From the NCBI RefSeq assembly GCF_000613185.1, contig NZ_CCBB010000003.1, positions 1 through 64,000 of the forward strand: 64,000 nt of DNA, given 5' to 3'. The translations under genes were made by a program, and so were the position numbers. Under the pieces are notes generated by a model. That model saw only the letters and a list, made by a program, of their open reading frames with translations. It ran no database searches and was not told the origin of the DNA. Origin of the DNA: Mycolicibacterium cosmeticum. Its GTDB lineage: Bacteria; Actinomycetota; Actinomycetes; Mycobacteriales; Mycobacteriaceae. Shown piece by piece: positions 1 through 8,983 of the stretch; positions within the stretch are counted from its first letter, which is position 1, and every line of letters begins with the position of its first letter.

Positions 1-377
1 CCTTTGTTGTTGAAGAACAGTTTTGCCCAGTTGGGCCAGCGCCAGGACATTTGTTCGTAGAAGGCGTTGGTGGCGGTGTCTTCGGAGTATTGGCGTCGGC
101 CGGCGTAGTCCAGGGAGAAGAACCAGTGGATGCGGTCTTGGGCGCCTTGTTGGTCGGCGGCGGGTTTGTTGTTGTAGTCGATCATGTAGCGCTCGTAGTA
201 GACGGGTTCGACGTCGCGGGCGGCGGCCATGATCTGTTCGGCGGTGCAGGGGGTTTTGAGGATGCGGTTGGGGATGGGGTAGTCATCGGTGGCGTCGGCT
301 GACGCGATGCCCGAGGTGGTCAGGGCGCCGGCCAGGGCCAGTGCGGCGATGCCGTAGCGGATTGCGGTGGATGCCAT
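1..377 (-). CDS. Secreted DUF5078-like protein, 3' end cut by window edge
   Basis: The visible N-terminal 125 residues begin with an ordinary Sec signal peptide (short basic start, hydrophobic core rich in Ala/Leu, cleavage expected after SGIASA at about residue 27). The mature part carries a Cys at about residue 43 (KTPCTAEQ) and Tyr/Trp-rich segments (YYERYM, WFFSLDYAGR). This pattern resembles the mycobacterial DUF5078 family of small exported proteins of unknown function; the assignment is from memory of the family. The ATG lies 14 bp downstream of the DUF732 gene and is preceded by GGAGAAACACC, so it is probably the last gene of the mmpS-mmpL operon. The C-terminus lies outside the window. 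Confidence 0.72.
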   Translation of the reverse strand, partial: MASTAIRYGIAALALAGALTTSGIASADATDDYPIPNRILKTPCTAEQIMAAARDVEPVYYERYMIDYNNKPAADQQGAQDRIHWFFSLDYAGRRQYSEDTATNAFYEQMSWRWPNWAKLFFNNK

Positions 378-391
378 GGTGTTTCTCCGGT

Positions 392-742
392 TCAGTGCTG
401 GGCGGCGGCGGCCTGGTCGAGGATGACGCGTTTTTCCGGGCAGTAGTAGTTCAGGGCGGCGCCGAGGAACTGCCAGTTCTGTTGGGTGGTGTTGTGCCGG
501 TCGAGGTTGTCGCCGATGAATTTGGCCGAGGCGAACGCGTCGTGGTCGACGTTGTTGTAGAGCCGTTTGCAGACCAGTTTGCCGATCCAGGCGTTGTAGT
601 CCTTTTGCCCGTAGATGCCGTAGGTGTGCAACTCGTGGGCGAAGTTGGTGTCCGGATCCCGATCATACGCCGGATCCGCGGCCGCCGGTGCCGCCAACCC
701 GATTGCGGCGCAGGCGATCACGATACCGATGGCGAACTTCAT
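392..742 (-). CDS. Secreted DUF732-family protein
   Basis: The 116-aa product starts with a clear signal peptide (hydrophobic core IGIVIACAAIGLAAP, cleavage near AAAD). The mature domain of about 95 residues has two cysteines (VCKRLYN and YYCPEK), as in DUF732, a mycobacterial family of small exported proteins with a helical fold. The chosen ATG overlaps the mmpL stop as ATGA, which indicates translational coupling; a longer reading upstream would run inside mmpL. Its function is unknown. Position after an MmpL transporter suggests a periplasmic accessory or cargo-related role, which is inference only. Confidence 0.8.
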   Translation of the reverse strand: MKFAIGIVIACAAIGLAAPAAADPAYDRDPDTNFAHELHTYGIYGQKDYNAWIGKLVCKRLYNNVDHDAFASAKFIGDNLDRHNTTQQNWQFLGAALNYYCPEKRVILDQAAAAQH

Positions 743-3606
743 GACAGGGCCTCCTCGGACTCTTTCTGAATGGGAGCCGGCCACGGCGCCGGCACCGGGC
801 GTTGGCGCACGGGCACCGGCCACCAGAACCACTTACCCAGCAAGGCCGCGATGGATGGCGTCATGAACGACCGCACGATCAACGTGTCGAACAACAGACC
901 CAGACCGATCGTCGTGCCGATCTGACCCAAGACCACCAGGTCGCTGAAGATGAACGACGCCATCGTCGCCGAGAACACCAGTCCGGCGGCGGTGACCACG
1001 CGGCCGGTGCCCGCCATGGACCGGATGATGCCTGTGTTCAAACCCGCGTGCAACTCCTCTTTGAATCGGGATACCAGCAGCAGGTTGTAATCCGCACCGA
1101 CCGCCAGTAGCAAAATGATCGCCAGCGGTACCACGATCCAGTACAGATGGATCCCGAAGATGTACTGCCACACCAAGACTGCCAGACCGACCGAGGCGCC
1201 CAGGGAGACCGCGACGGTTCCCACGATGACGATGGCGGCCACGATGCTGCGGGTCACGAACATCATGATCAGCAGGATCAGTGCTATCGCGGCCAACGCC
1301 GAGATCAGCAGGTCGTACTTCATCCCTTCCTGGATGTCTTTGTTGGTGGACCCGATTCCGGCCACATAGATCTTGGCGTCGGACATCGGTGTCGCCTTGA
1401 GCGCATCGAATACCGCGTCCTTTATGGCGTCGATGTGCGGGATGGCTTGAGGGTCGGCCGGGTTGCCCTGGTGGGTGACGATGAACCGGGCGGCTTTGCC
1501 ATCGGGGGAGAGGAACAGTTTGAGGCCGCGCTTGAAGTCGGCGTTGTCGAAGGCCTCCGGGGGCAGGTAGAACGTGTCGTCGTTCTTGGAGTCGTCGAAG
1601 GCCTGCCCCATCGCGGTGGCGTTCTTGAGGGCCTCATCGCTTTGGGCGTTGGTGCCACCCGTGGTCGCGTAGTTCGACAGCGTGAGTTCCTTGTTGCGTT
1701 CCTGGATGGCGATCTGCGGCGGCAGCAGGGCAACCAACTGCGGCTGCAGGGCGTCCAGTTTGTCCAGGCTTGCGGTGATGTTGGTGAACTTGTCGGACAG
1801 CTCGGAAATGCCGTCCAGTGAGTCGAACACCGACCGCAGCGCCGAACACATCGGGATGTCGAAGCAGTGCGGCTCCCAGTAGAAGTAGTTTCGCAGCGGG
1901 CGGAACTGGTCGTCGAAATTGGCGAGCTTGTCGCGCAGGTCGTTCACCGTCTCGACGGTGTCGTGGAACGCCTCGGTCTGCTCGTGGGTGTATGCCGCGC
2001 TCTGCTTCTGCAGCGCCAGTTGCTGTTTGAGAACGTTGATGGTGTTGTCGATCTCGTTGGCCTGCTTGAGCAGATCGTCGGCCCGGTCCTTCTGGTAGCC
2101 CAGGTTCATGATCTGGCTGGCGCTGGTGGCGCTGATCTGGAAGGGGATCGAACTGTGCGTGATCGGGGTGCCGAGCGGGCGCGTGATCGACTGCACCAGC
2201 GCGACACCCGGTGTGTGCAACACCGCCTTGGCCGCACGCTCGAGGATGAGCATGTCCGCCGGGTTGCGCATATCGTGATCGGCTTCGATCATCAGCAACT
2301 CCGGATTGATCCGCGCCTCGGTGAAATGTCGTTCGGCGGCTTCCATTCCGACGACGCCGGGCGCGCTGGCCGGAATGTAGGGCCGGTTGTCATAGCTGGT
2401 CTGGTAGCCGGGTAGGGCCAGCACACCGATGAGGGCGATCCCACATGTCACCACCAGGATGGGTCCGGGCCAGCGCACGATCGCGGTGCCGATCCGGCGC
2501 CAGCCGCGGGCACGCAGCTGCCCTTTGGGTTCCATCAGCCCGAACCGGCTGGCGATCAACAACACTGACGGGCCCAGCGTGAGTGCTGCCGCCAAGGTGA
2601 CGACGACACCCAGCGCCGCGGGGACACCCAGGGTTTGGAAGTAGGGCAGCCGGGTGAAGGCCATACAGGCCACCGCGCCGGCGATGGTCAACCCGGATCC
2701 GACGATGACATGGACTGTGCCACGCCACATGTCGTAGTAGGCCGGGATCCGGTCCAGTCCGTTACTACGGGCTTCCTGGTAACGGCCGACGACGAAGATC
2801 GCGTAGTCCGTGCCGGCGGCGATCGCGAGCAGCGTGAGCAGGTTCGTCGAGTAGGTGGACAGCCCGATGACGCCGGAATGGGCCAGCACCGCGACGACAC
2901 CGCGAGCGGCGGCGAGCTCGATGGCGACAGTCACCAGCACGATCAGCATGGTGACCACCGAGCGGTAGACGAACAGCAGCATGATCCCGATGACCAGGAA
3001 CGTGATGGCGGTGACCTCGTTGGTGCCCGCGCTGCCCACCTCGAAGTTGTCGGTCACCAGTGGCGAGGCGCCCGTGATGTAGGCCTTGAGCCCGGGCGGG
3101 GGCGGGTCGTCGGCCACGATTTTGCGTACCGCGTCGACCGATTCGTTGGACAATTCCTCGCCCTGGTTGCCACGCAGGTAGAGCTGTGTGAGGGCGGCCT
3201 TGCCGTCCTTGCTCTGCGAACCGCCCGCGGTCAGCGGGTCACCCCAGAAGTCCTGCACATGCTCGACATGTTCGGTGTCGGCTTGGAGCTTCTTGACCAG
3301 CCCGTCGTAGTACTTGTGAGCATCGTCGCCCAACGGTTGGTCGCCTTCGAGGACGAGCATTGCCGCACTGTCGGAATCGAATTCGTGGAAGACCTGGCCG
3401 ATATGGCGCATCGCCAGGATGCCCGGCGCGTCAGCGGCGTTCAATCCGACCGAACGCTCCCAGCCGACCACTTCGAGTTGGGGCACGAGCACATTGGACA
3501 GCGCAGCGATGGCGATCCAGAGGAACAGGATGGGGACCGACAAGGTGCGGATGAGCCTGGCCGGCAGAGAGCCCTCGACGCCGGTGTCGGCCTGATGCTC
3601 GCTCAT
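739..3606 (-). CDS. MmpL-family RND transporter
   Basis: The 955-aa length is typical of MmpL proteins, inner-membrane RND transporters that export lipids or siderophores using proton motive force. After TM1 (about residues 20-40, ending VPQLEV) comes the first large extracytoplasmic loop, then a TM2-6 block with the GTDYAIFVVGRYQEA segment of MmpL proteins. A second extracytoplasmic region, coiled-coil-like (VNDLRDKLANFDD), precedes the second permease half, which has the matching GADYNLLLVSRFKEE segment. The Asp-Tyr pairs in both halves are the usual proton-relay residues. The start MSEHQAD overlaps the mmpS stop (ATGA). The cargo cannot be read from sequence. Confidence 0.93.
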   Translation of the reverse strand: MSEHQADTGVEGSLPARLIRTLSVPILFLWIAIAALSNVLVPQLEVVGWERSVGLNAADAPGILAMRHIGQVFHEFDSDSAAMLVLEGDQPLGDDAHKYYDGLVKKLQADTEHVEHVQDFWGDPLTAGGSQSKDGKAALTQLYLRGNQGEELSNESVDAVRKIVADDPPPPGLKAYITGASPLVTDNFEVGSAGTNEVTAITFLVIGIMLLFVYRSVVTMLIVLVTVAIELAAARGVVAVLAHSGVIGLSTYSTNLLTLLAIAAGTDYAIFVVGRYQEARSNGLDRIPAYYDMWRGTVHVIVGSGLTIAGAVACMAFTRLPYFQTLGVPAALGVVVTLAAALTLGPSVLLIASRFGLMEPKGQLRARGWRRIGTAIVRWPGPILVVTCGIALIGVLALPGYQTSYDNRPYIPASAPGVVGMEAAERHFTEARINPELLMIEADHDMRNPADMLILERAAKAVLHTPGVALVQSITRPLGTPITHSSIPFQISATSASQIMNLGYQKDRADDLLKQANEIDNTINVLKQQLALQKQSAAYTHEQTEAFHDTVETVNDLRDKLANFDDQFRPLRNYFYWEPHCFDIPMCSALRSVFDSLDGISELSDKFTNITASLDKLDALQPQLVALLPPQIAIQERNKELTLSNYATTGGTNAQSDEALKNATAMGQAFDDSKNDDTFYLPPEAFDNADFKRGLKLFLSPDGKAARFIVTHQGNPADPQAIPHIDAIKDAVFDALKATPMSDAKIYVAGIGSTNKDIQEGMKYDLLISALAAIALILLIMMFVTRSIVAAIVIVGTVAVSLGASVGLAVLVWQYIFGIHLYWIVVPLAIILLLAVGADYNLLLVSRFKEELHAGLNTGIIRSMAGTGRVVTAAGLVFSATMASFIFSDLVVLGQIGTTIGLGLLFDTLIVRSFMTPSIAALLGKWFWWPVPVRQRPVPAPWPAPIQKESEEALS

Positions 3607-4049
3607 GCTGTCTTGTCCAAGCAGGCGATGTATCCGTTCACGTTGTCCGAAGACCTTTCGTCTTTGACGATCCCGTTGACGGTGATGCGGCAACTGATGA
3701 CATCACCGTCACCCTGGGCCCGCAGATCGGCGTACATCGTCGGGTCGTCGGTGACCAGTTCCTGGGACCACGGCAACGGCACGTTGTCCACGCGTTGCGG
3801 CTGGGCGTGTATATCGAGGTAGTTGATGGTCGCCACCGATCCGGGCGACCCGAACACCTCGAACAACACGCGTTTGGGGTTGTAGCCGGTGTTCTCCAGG
3901 GCATCCGAGCCCGGCCTGGAGATCTCATTGTCGGAGCCGAAGATGCCGTGCAGTCGGCTGATCGCGAAGGCAACCACGGCCACCACCAGGATTGCGACGA
4001 TCACCGTCCACTGCCGGCGTGCCAACGTGCTCAGCGAGAACTTGCTCAA
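3603..4049 (-). CDS. MmpS-family membrane accessory protein
   Basis: This 148-aa protein has one N-terminal transmembrane helix (VIVAILVVAVVAFAI, residues 16-30) and a beta-rich periplasmic domain. It carries the family segments VLFEVFGSPGS, VATINYLD and LPWSQEL, and a late Cys pair (ISCRI, IACLD). MmpS proteins act with the MmpL encoded beside them, probably as periplasmic adaptors. It is the first gene of a four-gene operon linked by ATGA overlaps. The TetR gene at 4247 is divergent, and a palindrome sits in the shared promoter region. Confidence 0.92.
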   Translation of the reverse strand: MSKFSLSTLARRQWTVIVAILVVAVVAFAISRLHGIFGSDNEISRPGSDALENTGYNPKRVLFEVFGSPGSVATINYLDIHAQPQRVDNVPLPWSQELVTDDPTMYADLRAQGDGDVISCRITVNGIVKDERSSDNVNGYIACLDKTA

Positions 4050-4119
4050 CCCCGACCCTTCCGACGCCCCCGCAGGCGACCGCGTTCCGCTAAGCGAAAC
4101 GGGTCATAGAAGGAGAACG

Positions 4120-4133
4120 GTACGGTACCGTAC
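4120..4133. promoter_or_regulatory. Palindromic operator candidate between mmpS and tetR
   Basis: GTACGGTACCGTAC is a perfect 14-bp palindrome about 71 bp upstream of mmpS and 114 bp upstream of the divergent TetR gene. TetR regulators that control adjacent mmpS-mmpL pairs usually bind such a site and repress both transcripts. The palindrome is seen directly; its use as operator is inferred. Confidence 0.6.
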
Positions 4134-4246
4134 GATCACTTGCAACCGCTTGACGTGCCAGTAACTGACTGCTCTCACGGTGTTTTCCGCACGGCGTTCG
4201 GTGTAATCCTGATCCGGCAGAGAACACGGGCAGAGAAAGGGGCAGG

Positions 4247-4846
4247 GTGACTTCCGATCTGCGCGACGACACCTCGGGCTGCCCGTGGAGCGCGCGGGAG
4301 GCCGAACTCCTCGCGATCACGCTGGAGCTGCTCCAGGAGCACGGGTATGACCGACTGACCGTCGATGCCGTCGCCGTCAGGGCCAAGGCCAGTAAGGCCA
4401 CCATGTACCGGCGCTGGCCGTCCAAGGCCGACCTCGTGCTCGCCGCGTTCATCGAGGGCACCCGAAGTGCGTTCGTCCCGCCCCACACCGGCTCGCTGCG
4501 CGGTGACCTGCTGGAGATCGGCCGGTCGACCTGCCAGCAGGCGTGTGAGCACATGCGCACCATGCGGGCGGTGCTCAACGAGATGTCGCACAGCCCGGCA
4601 CTGCAGGAGGCAATGCGCGAGAAGTTCATCCTGCAGCGCAGGTTGGTCATCGAAGGGGTGTTCGCCGAGGCGATCGCCCGAGGCGAGATGGCGGCCACGG
4701 CAATCAACGAGGAGATCTTCGATCTGCTGCCGGGGTATCTGGTCTTCCGGTCGCTCATCTCGGACCGGCCGCCGAGCGACGAAACCGTACGGGTACTCGT
4801 CGACGATGTGTTGCTGCCCAGTCTGACCGGTCACGGCAAGGCGTAG
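4247..4846 (+). CDS. TetR/AcrR-family transcriptional regulator
   Basis: The 199-aa protein has an N-terminal helix-turn-helix at about residues 20-65 (LTVDAVAVRAKASKATMYRRW, the TetR signature ending in YRRWPSKADL) and a helical ligand-binding C-terminal domain with the TetR_C features of the MmpL-associated group. A GTG start follows GAGAAAGGGGCAGG. It is divergent from mmpS and most likely represses the mmpS-mmpL operon and itself through the palindrome at 4120. The last 16 bp overlap the convergent gene at 4831. Confidence 0.9.
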   Translation: MTSDLRDDTSGCPWSAREAELLAITLELLQEHGYDRLTVDAVAVRAKASKATMYRRWPSKADLVLAAFIEGTRSAFVPPHTGSLRGDLLEIGRSTCQQACEHMRTMRAVLNEMSHSPALQEAMREKFILQRRLVIEGVFAEAIARGEMAATAINEEIFDLLPGYLVFRSLISDRPPSDETVRVLVDDVLLPSLTGHGKA

Positions 4847-5280
4847 TCCATCGGCGCGCCGTTACCGCCGGTGGCCTCGCGGTGCGCGACCACCGTCGCG
4901 ACGTTGGCACCGTCACGCGTCACCCCGAGGATGGCGACCTCGTCATTGACCGCAAAGGCGTTGGCCGCCGCCCCGACATGACTGCCGGACATGGTGATTC
5001 CGTTGGTCTGTGCGTCGATGACGTAGGTGCGTGCGACGCCGTCGGCGCCCTGAGCGGTCAGTGAATTGGGCGTCACAGCGATCAGCCGGCCCTCCTGCAT
5101 GATCGGCTGCCCAGCCCCGACGGTCGGCGCGGGCGCGGATGCCGGGGTGGACGCCGAGTCGGCGATGTGCATGAGAACCGCCGCGGCCACCGCGGCGAAT
5201 GCCACGACGAACGACACGGTGAGCGCGACCGCGGTGGCGCGCGGGGTCCTGCGCGCGTGCTTTCCGTGTCCGGAACTCAT
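4831..5280 (-). CDS. Membrane-anchored exported protein with C-terminal beta domain
   Basis: The 149-aa product has a basic, His-containing N-terminus, one hydrophobic helix (about residues 16-42, AVALTVSFVVAFAAVAAAVL), an Ala/Pro-rich linker, and a C-terminal domain of about 80 residues made of short beta segments (EGRLIAVTPNSLTAQ, TYVIDAQT, EVAILGV). The domain resembles the OB-like DUF5666 type, but this is a weak resemblance. The ATG at 5280 is preceded by GAGAGGTGGG. It overlaps tetR tail-to-tail by 16 bp. The function is unknown. Confidence 0.75.
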   Translation of the reverse strand: MSSGHGKHARRTPRATAVALTVSFVVAFAAVAAAVLMHIADSASTPASAPAPTVGAGQPIMQEGRLIAVTPNSLTAQGADGVARTYVIDAQTNGITMSGSHVGAAANAFAVNDEVAILGVTRDGANVATVVAHREATGGNGAPMDYALP

Positions 5281-5471
5281 CTCACACCCACCTCTCGTTG
5301 GCTGCCACCCGGGTACCCGAGGGCTCGACGCGAAAAACCCCGGCAGCGTCGCACCCCTGCTCACCAGAACCCCGCCGACGGCCGTTCACATTCCCGCGGA
5401 CCGGCCGACAACCTGGTGTGATCCCGCAGTCCTGCCCGCTTAATCGCCGGGTGCGCGGGTAGACGGGTGCC

Positions 5472-6425
5472 ATGGCGAAGATCGGATACTTCTTATCGTG
5501 CGAGCAGTTCGGGCCGAAGGACCTCGTCGACCAGGCCAAGCGCGCCGAAGACGCGGGTTTCGAGGCGTTGTGGATCTCGGACCACTTCCATCCGTGGAAC
5601 GACGAGCAGGGCCAGAGTCCGTTCGTGTGGGGAGTGCTCGGGGCGCTGTCGGAGGCGACGGCGTTGCCGGTGTCGACGGCCGTGACATGCCCGACGGTGC
5701 GGATCCACCCCGCCGTCATCGCCCAGGCCGCCGCGACGGCCGCGGTGCAACTCGACGGCAGATTCGTGCTCGGCGTGGGCAGCGGCGAGGCGCTCAACGA
5801 ACACATCCTCGGCGATCCGTGGCCGTCCGTGGGCATCCGTCAGGAGATGCTCGAGGAGGCGGTCGACGTGATTCGGCTGCTGCTGACCGGTGACGAGGTC
5901 AGCCACCACGGATTGCACTATGAGGTCCAGGAGGCTCGGATCTACACCCGGCCCGCCCAGCCCCTGCCGATCTATGTGTCGGGTTTCGGTCCGCAAGGTG
6001 CCGCGCTGGCCGGACGCATCGGGGACGGCTACGTGCTGACCATGCCCGATGCCGAACTGGTGCAGACTTTCCGGTCCTCCGGCGGCGGGGACAAGCCGGT
6101 GCAGGCGGGGACCAAAGTGTGCTGGGATGCCGATGCGCAGCTGGCGCTGGACACCGCACACCGGCTGTGGGGTAATGAGGGCCTGCCCGGGCAGACCGCC
6201 CAGATCTTGCCGCGGCCAAAGGATTTTGCGGCGTTGCAGAATTTGGTCCCCAAACAGGACATCGCCGAGTCCGTGGCCTGCGGCGCCGACCCGGACAAGC
6301 ATGTGGCGCAGGTGCGCCAGTACCTCGACGCCGGTATCGATGAGGTGTACGTGCAGCAGATCGGTCCCGACATGGAGGGCTTCTTCGCCGCCTGGCAGCG
6401 TGAGGTGCTGCCGCAACTGCGCTGA
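5472..6425 (+). CDS. F420-dependent LLM-class oxidoreductase (TIGR03557-like)
   Basis: The 317-aa protein reads as a luciferase-like TIM barrel: N-terminal MAKIGYFLSCEQF, the ALWISDHFHPW motif with His-Asp (about residues 35-45) near the F420 site, and RFVLGVGSGEALNEH and LPIYVSGFGPQGAALAG phosphate-binding loops. This matches the G6PDH-like branch TIGR03557, which uses coenzyme F420 as hydride carrier. The substrate is unknown. The end converges to 5 bp from the methyltransferase at 6431. No recognisable operon partner. Confidence 0.88.
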   Translation: MAKIGYFLSCEQFGPKDLVDQAKRAEDAGFEALWISDHFHPWNDEQGQSPFVWGVLGALSEATALPVSTAVTCPTVRIHPAVIAQAAATAAVQLDGRFVLGVGSGEALNEHILGDPWPSVGIRQEMLEEAVDVIRLLLTGDEVSHHGLHYEVQEARIYTRPAQPLPIYVSGFGPQGAALAGRIGDGYVLTMPDAELVQTFRSSGGGDKPVQAGTKVCWDADAQLALDTAHRLWGNEGLPGQTAQILPRPKDFAALQNLVPKQDIAESVACGADPDKHVAQVRQYLDAGIDEVYVQQIGPDMEGFFAAWQREVLPQLR

Positions 6426-6430
6426 CGGTG

Positions 6431-7330
6431 CTACGTCTTGATCGCCGTGACCAGCGTATTCGAGTTCACCATCATCGATGATTGCGAGCCTGGTGCCGGC
6501 AGCGGGCGACCGAGACCGCTGATCTGATCGGCCAGTGGCGTCGCTTCGGCGGTCCACCCGTGGCCGGCGAACCAATCGGCGGCCTTTGCGATCTGCTCGT
6601 TGTAGATCAGCTGGAAGAACGCGCCGTCACCGTCGGTATCCGCCGCTTCGGCCTGCTTGGCCGCCTCGTAGGCGGCCGCCGGCATCGGGTCACCCTCTTC
6701 GATGCCGGCATAACTGCCCGGGGCGGCCAGGGCATCGACACCGCGGAAGAGTTCGCCCTGCGCGGTGCCCGGCAAGTAGATGAGCAACCCTTCGGCGATG
6801 AACGCCGCGGGTGCGCCTGGGTCGAAACCGGCATCCCGCAACGCTGCCGGCCAATCATCGCGTAGATCGATGGGCACCTCGACACGGTGTGCGCCCGGCC
6901 GGGCGCCGTGCGCGTCCAGCACCTCACCCTTGAACTCCAGCACCTGCGGTTGGTCCAGTTCGAAGACGACGGTGCCGTCGGCCCAGGACAGCCGGTAGGC
7001 ACGAGAATCCAGACCGGCCGCCAGCATGACCACCTGCCGCACGCCGGCAGCGGTGGCCCGCGTGAAGTAGTCGTCGAAATACCTTGTGCGCGCGGCTTGG
7101 AACGCGACGAAGTGGGTGCCGAAGTCGGCGGTTGTGAGCTTGCTGTCGGTGTCCTTACCGTCGACCAGGTCGGCCCACCGCCCGCCGACGGCCCGACAGA
7201 ACAGGGCCGCGTACGGATCGACGGCCAGCGGATCGGGTTTGCGAGCCTCCAACGCTCGGGCGGCCGCGACGAACAAAGCCGTCGAACCGACGCTGGAGGT
7301 GATGTCCCAGGTGTCGTTGTCGCTGCGCAT
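6431..7330 (-). CDS. Class I SAM-dependent methyltransferase, TIGR00027 family
   Basis: At 299 aa, this matches the large mycobacterial family of putative leucine-carboxyl-methyltransferase-like enzymes. Landmarks are the N-terminal [17 protein letters not shown], the conserved RTRYFDDYF, and [15 protein letters not shown] (SAM-binding motif I, about residues 100-114). [13 protein letters not shown] provides the acidic residue that binds SAM ribose, and [11 protein letters not shown] lies further on. These proteins are multicopy in mycobacteria and their acceptors are mostly unknown. It is transcribed alone. Confidence 0.9.
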   Translation of the reverse strand: MRSDNDTWDITSSVGSTALFVAAARALEARKPDPLAVDPYAALFCRAVGGRWADLVDGKDTDSKLTTADFGTHFVAFQAARTRYFDDYFTRATAAGVRQVVMLAAGLDSRAYRLSWADGTVVFELDQPQVLEFKGEVLDAHGARPGAHRVEVPIDLRDDWPAALRDAGFDPGAPAAFIAEGLLIYLPGTAQGELFRGVDALAAPGSYAGIEEGDPMPAAAYEAAKQAEAADTDGDGAFFQLIYNEQIAKAADWFAGHGWTAEATPLADQISGLGRPLPAPGSQSSMMVNSNTLVTAIKT

Positions 7331-7648
7331 GGCGAGAGGCTACCCGCGCGCGCTGACACCGTGCTGTCGCGTTGTCGGTCAGGTCTTTTCGACTCGACGT
7401 CACCCAGGAACCGCTCGCGTGCCGGGGGCGGCGGTGCTGCCCGGGCGAAGACCTTGCCCGAGCACCCGGAAAATCGGGGGCCGGCGGCTGACTTTTCAGG
7501 ACCAAGGTGTTTGCCAACGGAACTACTTACATGTGCCGGTGGCCACCGATCCGCATCCGCAACTGCATCCGCGCCGTCCACTTAGCTGCGCTATGGACTG
7601 ATCACCACCCGTTTGTTAGATTGCTCACGCGCCGGTGGGGGCGTCGCG
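7331..7648. other. Divergent intergenic region, no gene seen
   Basis: This 318-bp gap lies between the divergent methyltransferase and GGDEF genes. I see no convincing ORF with a ribosome binding site, no strong inverted repeat and no RNA signature. It should hold the two promoters. The AT-richer stretch around 7500-7540 and 7605-7625 is the most promoter-like part. Confidence 0.4.
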
Positions 7649-8929
7649 TTGTCGATTCGCCGGATCGGGACTGTGAGCGGGGGGCGTTTGCTGTCTAAGT
7701 TGAAGAGCCTGCGCGCGGTCATGCGCTTGTTCGGCGTGTGGTGGTCCGCCGAGGTCGAACCGGAATCGCATGTCAGGTACTTCGCGCACCGGGGCCTGCT
7801 CGACGGCATCCAACTGCTCATCGGGGCGTGCACCTTGGTGTTCGCCCTCATCCCGTTGATCATCCAGTTCTCGCCGAGCGGGCCCGCCACTCACGCGGCA
7901 TGGCTGGTGTCCTTCGCGCTGGCGTTGTCGGCGCTGATCTGGACCGGCGTGTGGTGGTTCGGTCCGTGGCCGTCACGGCTGTGGTCGATTCTGTTCACGG
8001 TGTATGCCGACGTGGGGATCACCGTCGTCGCGCTGACCTACTCCAATCGGGTGGCCGGGATGTTCGGTCTCAACGCCCTGGTTTTGGTGTCGGTATATGC
8101 CAAGTTCTTCGAAACACCGAAAGTGCTTGCGCTGCATACCGTCGTGATGCTGTTGGCGGTGGGCGTCTTCGCCACCTCGATCGCCACCGGCTCGGATGGC
8201 GATCCCTACCTGGCCGCGGCCAATGCGCTGGCGGCCGTGGTGTCGTTGATGGTGACACCGGTGGTGATCCAGTTCGGGATCTGGATGCTGCGCAGCGACG
8301 CCAACGACTCGATGACCGACGAGCTGACCGGACTGCTCAACCGGCGTGGGCTCAACTTCCACATCGCGGACCTGGTCGGGGAGCGTCATCGCGATGGTGC
8401 CGGTGCGGTCATGGCGGTGGTCATCGACCTGGATCGCTTCAAGTCGATCAACGACGCCTTCGGGCACGCGACGGGCGATGCCGTGCTGGTGCGGAGCGCT
8501 CGCAGGATCGTGCACTCGGTACGCGGCTCCGCGCTCGTCGCCCGGCTCGGGGGAGAAGAGTTCGTCGTGGTGGACATCGCCCCACCCGAACACACCCGTG
8601 GCATCGCGGAGCGGATCAGAGCCGCGATCTCGGCACCGGCAGACGTCGCGCCGGTCACCGCGAGTGTCGGCGTCGCCTCGGTGGCGCTCGCCGACTTTCA
8701 GCGGATCGGCGCCGAACCGTCGGCGGTGCTGGCCGAGGCCATCGAGTGCGCCGACCGTGCCATGTTCGACGCGAAACGAACCGGCGGGGACGCTACCGCG
8801 GTGCCGGCGTCTACATCGAAAACGGTTCGATGCCAGCCTGATTGCCCGTCCGGCGGCAGATGCGGGGAGGCGGTTGCGGTGGGTGGCGCGGGGTTCGGCG
8901 ACCGGTGTCGCCGCGCCGGGGAATGCTAG
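7649..8929 (+). CDS. Membrane GGDEF protein, probable diguanylate cyclase
   Basis: The N-terminal half has about six hydrophobic helices (from LIGACTLVFALIPLIIQF to VVSLMVTPVVIQFGIWML). A cytoplasmic GGDEF domain follows, beginning at DELTGLLNRRGL. VVIDLDRFKSINDAFGH is the metal/GTP-binding half and RLGGEEF is the active-site loop, so cyclase activity is expected. The inhibitory RxxD site, normally five residues before GGEEF, is absent. The start is uncertain: TTG at 7649 has GGTGGGGG at a good distance, GTG at 7673 and TTG at 7613 are alternatives. The C-terminal 30 residues are Cys-rich and look non-conserved. Confidence 0.85.
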   Translation: MSIRRIGTVSGGRLLSKLKSLRAVMRLFGVWWSAEVEPESHVRYFAHRGLLDGIQLLIGACTLVFALIPLIIQFSPSGPATHAAWLVSFALALSALIWTGVWWFGPWPSRLWSILFTVYADVGITVVALTYSNRVAGMFGLNALVLVSVYAKFFETPKVLALHTVVMLLAVGVFATSIATGSDGDPYLAAANALAAVVSLMVTPVVIQFGIWMLRSDANDSMTDELTGLLNRRGLNFHIADLVGERHRDGAGAVMAVVIDLDRFKSINDAFGHATGDAVLVRSARRIVHSVRGSALVARLGGEEFVVVDIAPPEHTRGIAERIRAAISAPADVAPVTASVGVASVALADFQRIGAEPSAVLAEAIECADRAMFDAKRTGGDATAVPASTSKTVRCQPDCPSGGRCGEAVAVGGAGFGDRCRRAGEC

Positions 8930-8983
8930 AGCGCGGAGACGCCCAGCGCGGCTAGCATGACCTGGCGACGCTCAGGAGACAAC

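Noticed and set aside
5493..6575. 360-codon minus-strand frame
   Set aside because: It is antisense to the F420 enzyme with no motif and no ribosome site.
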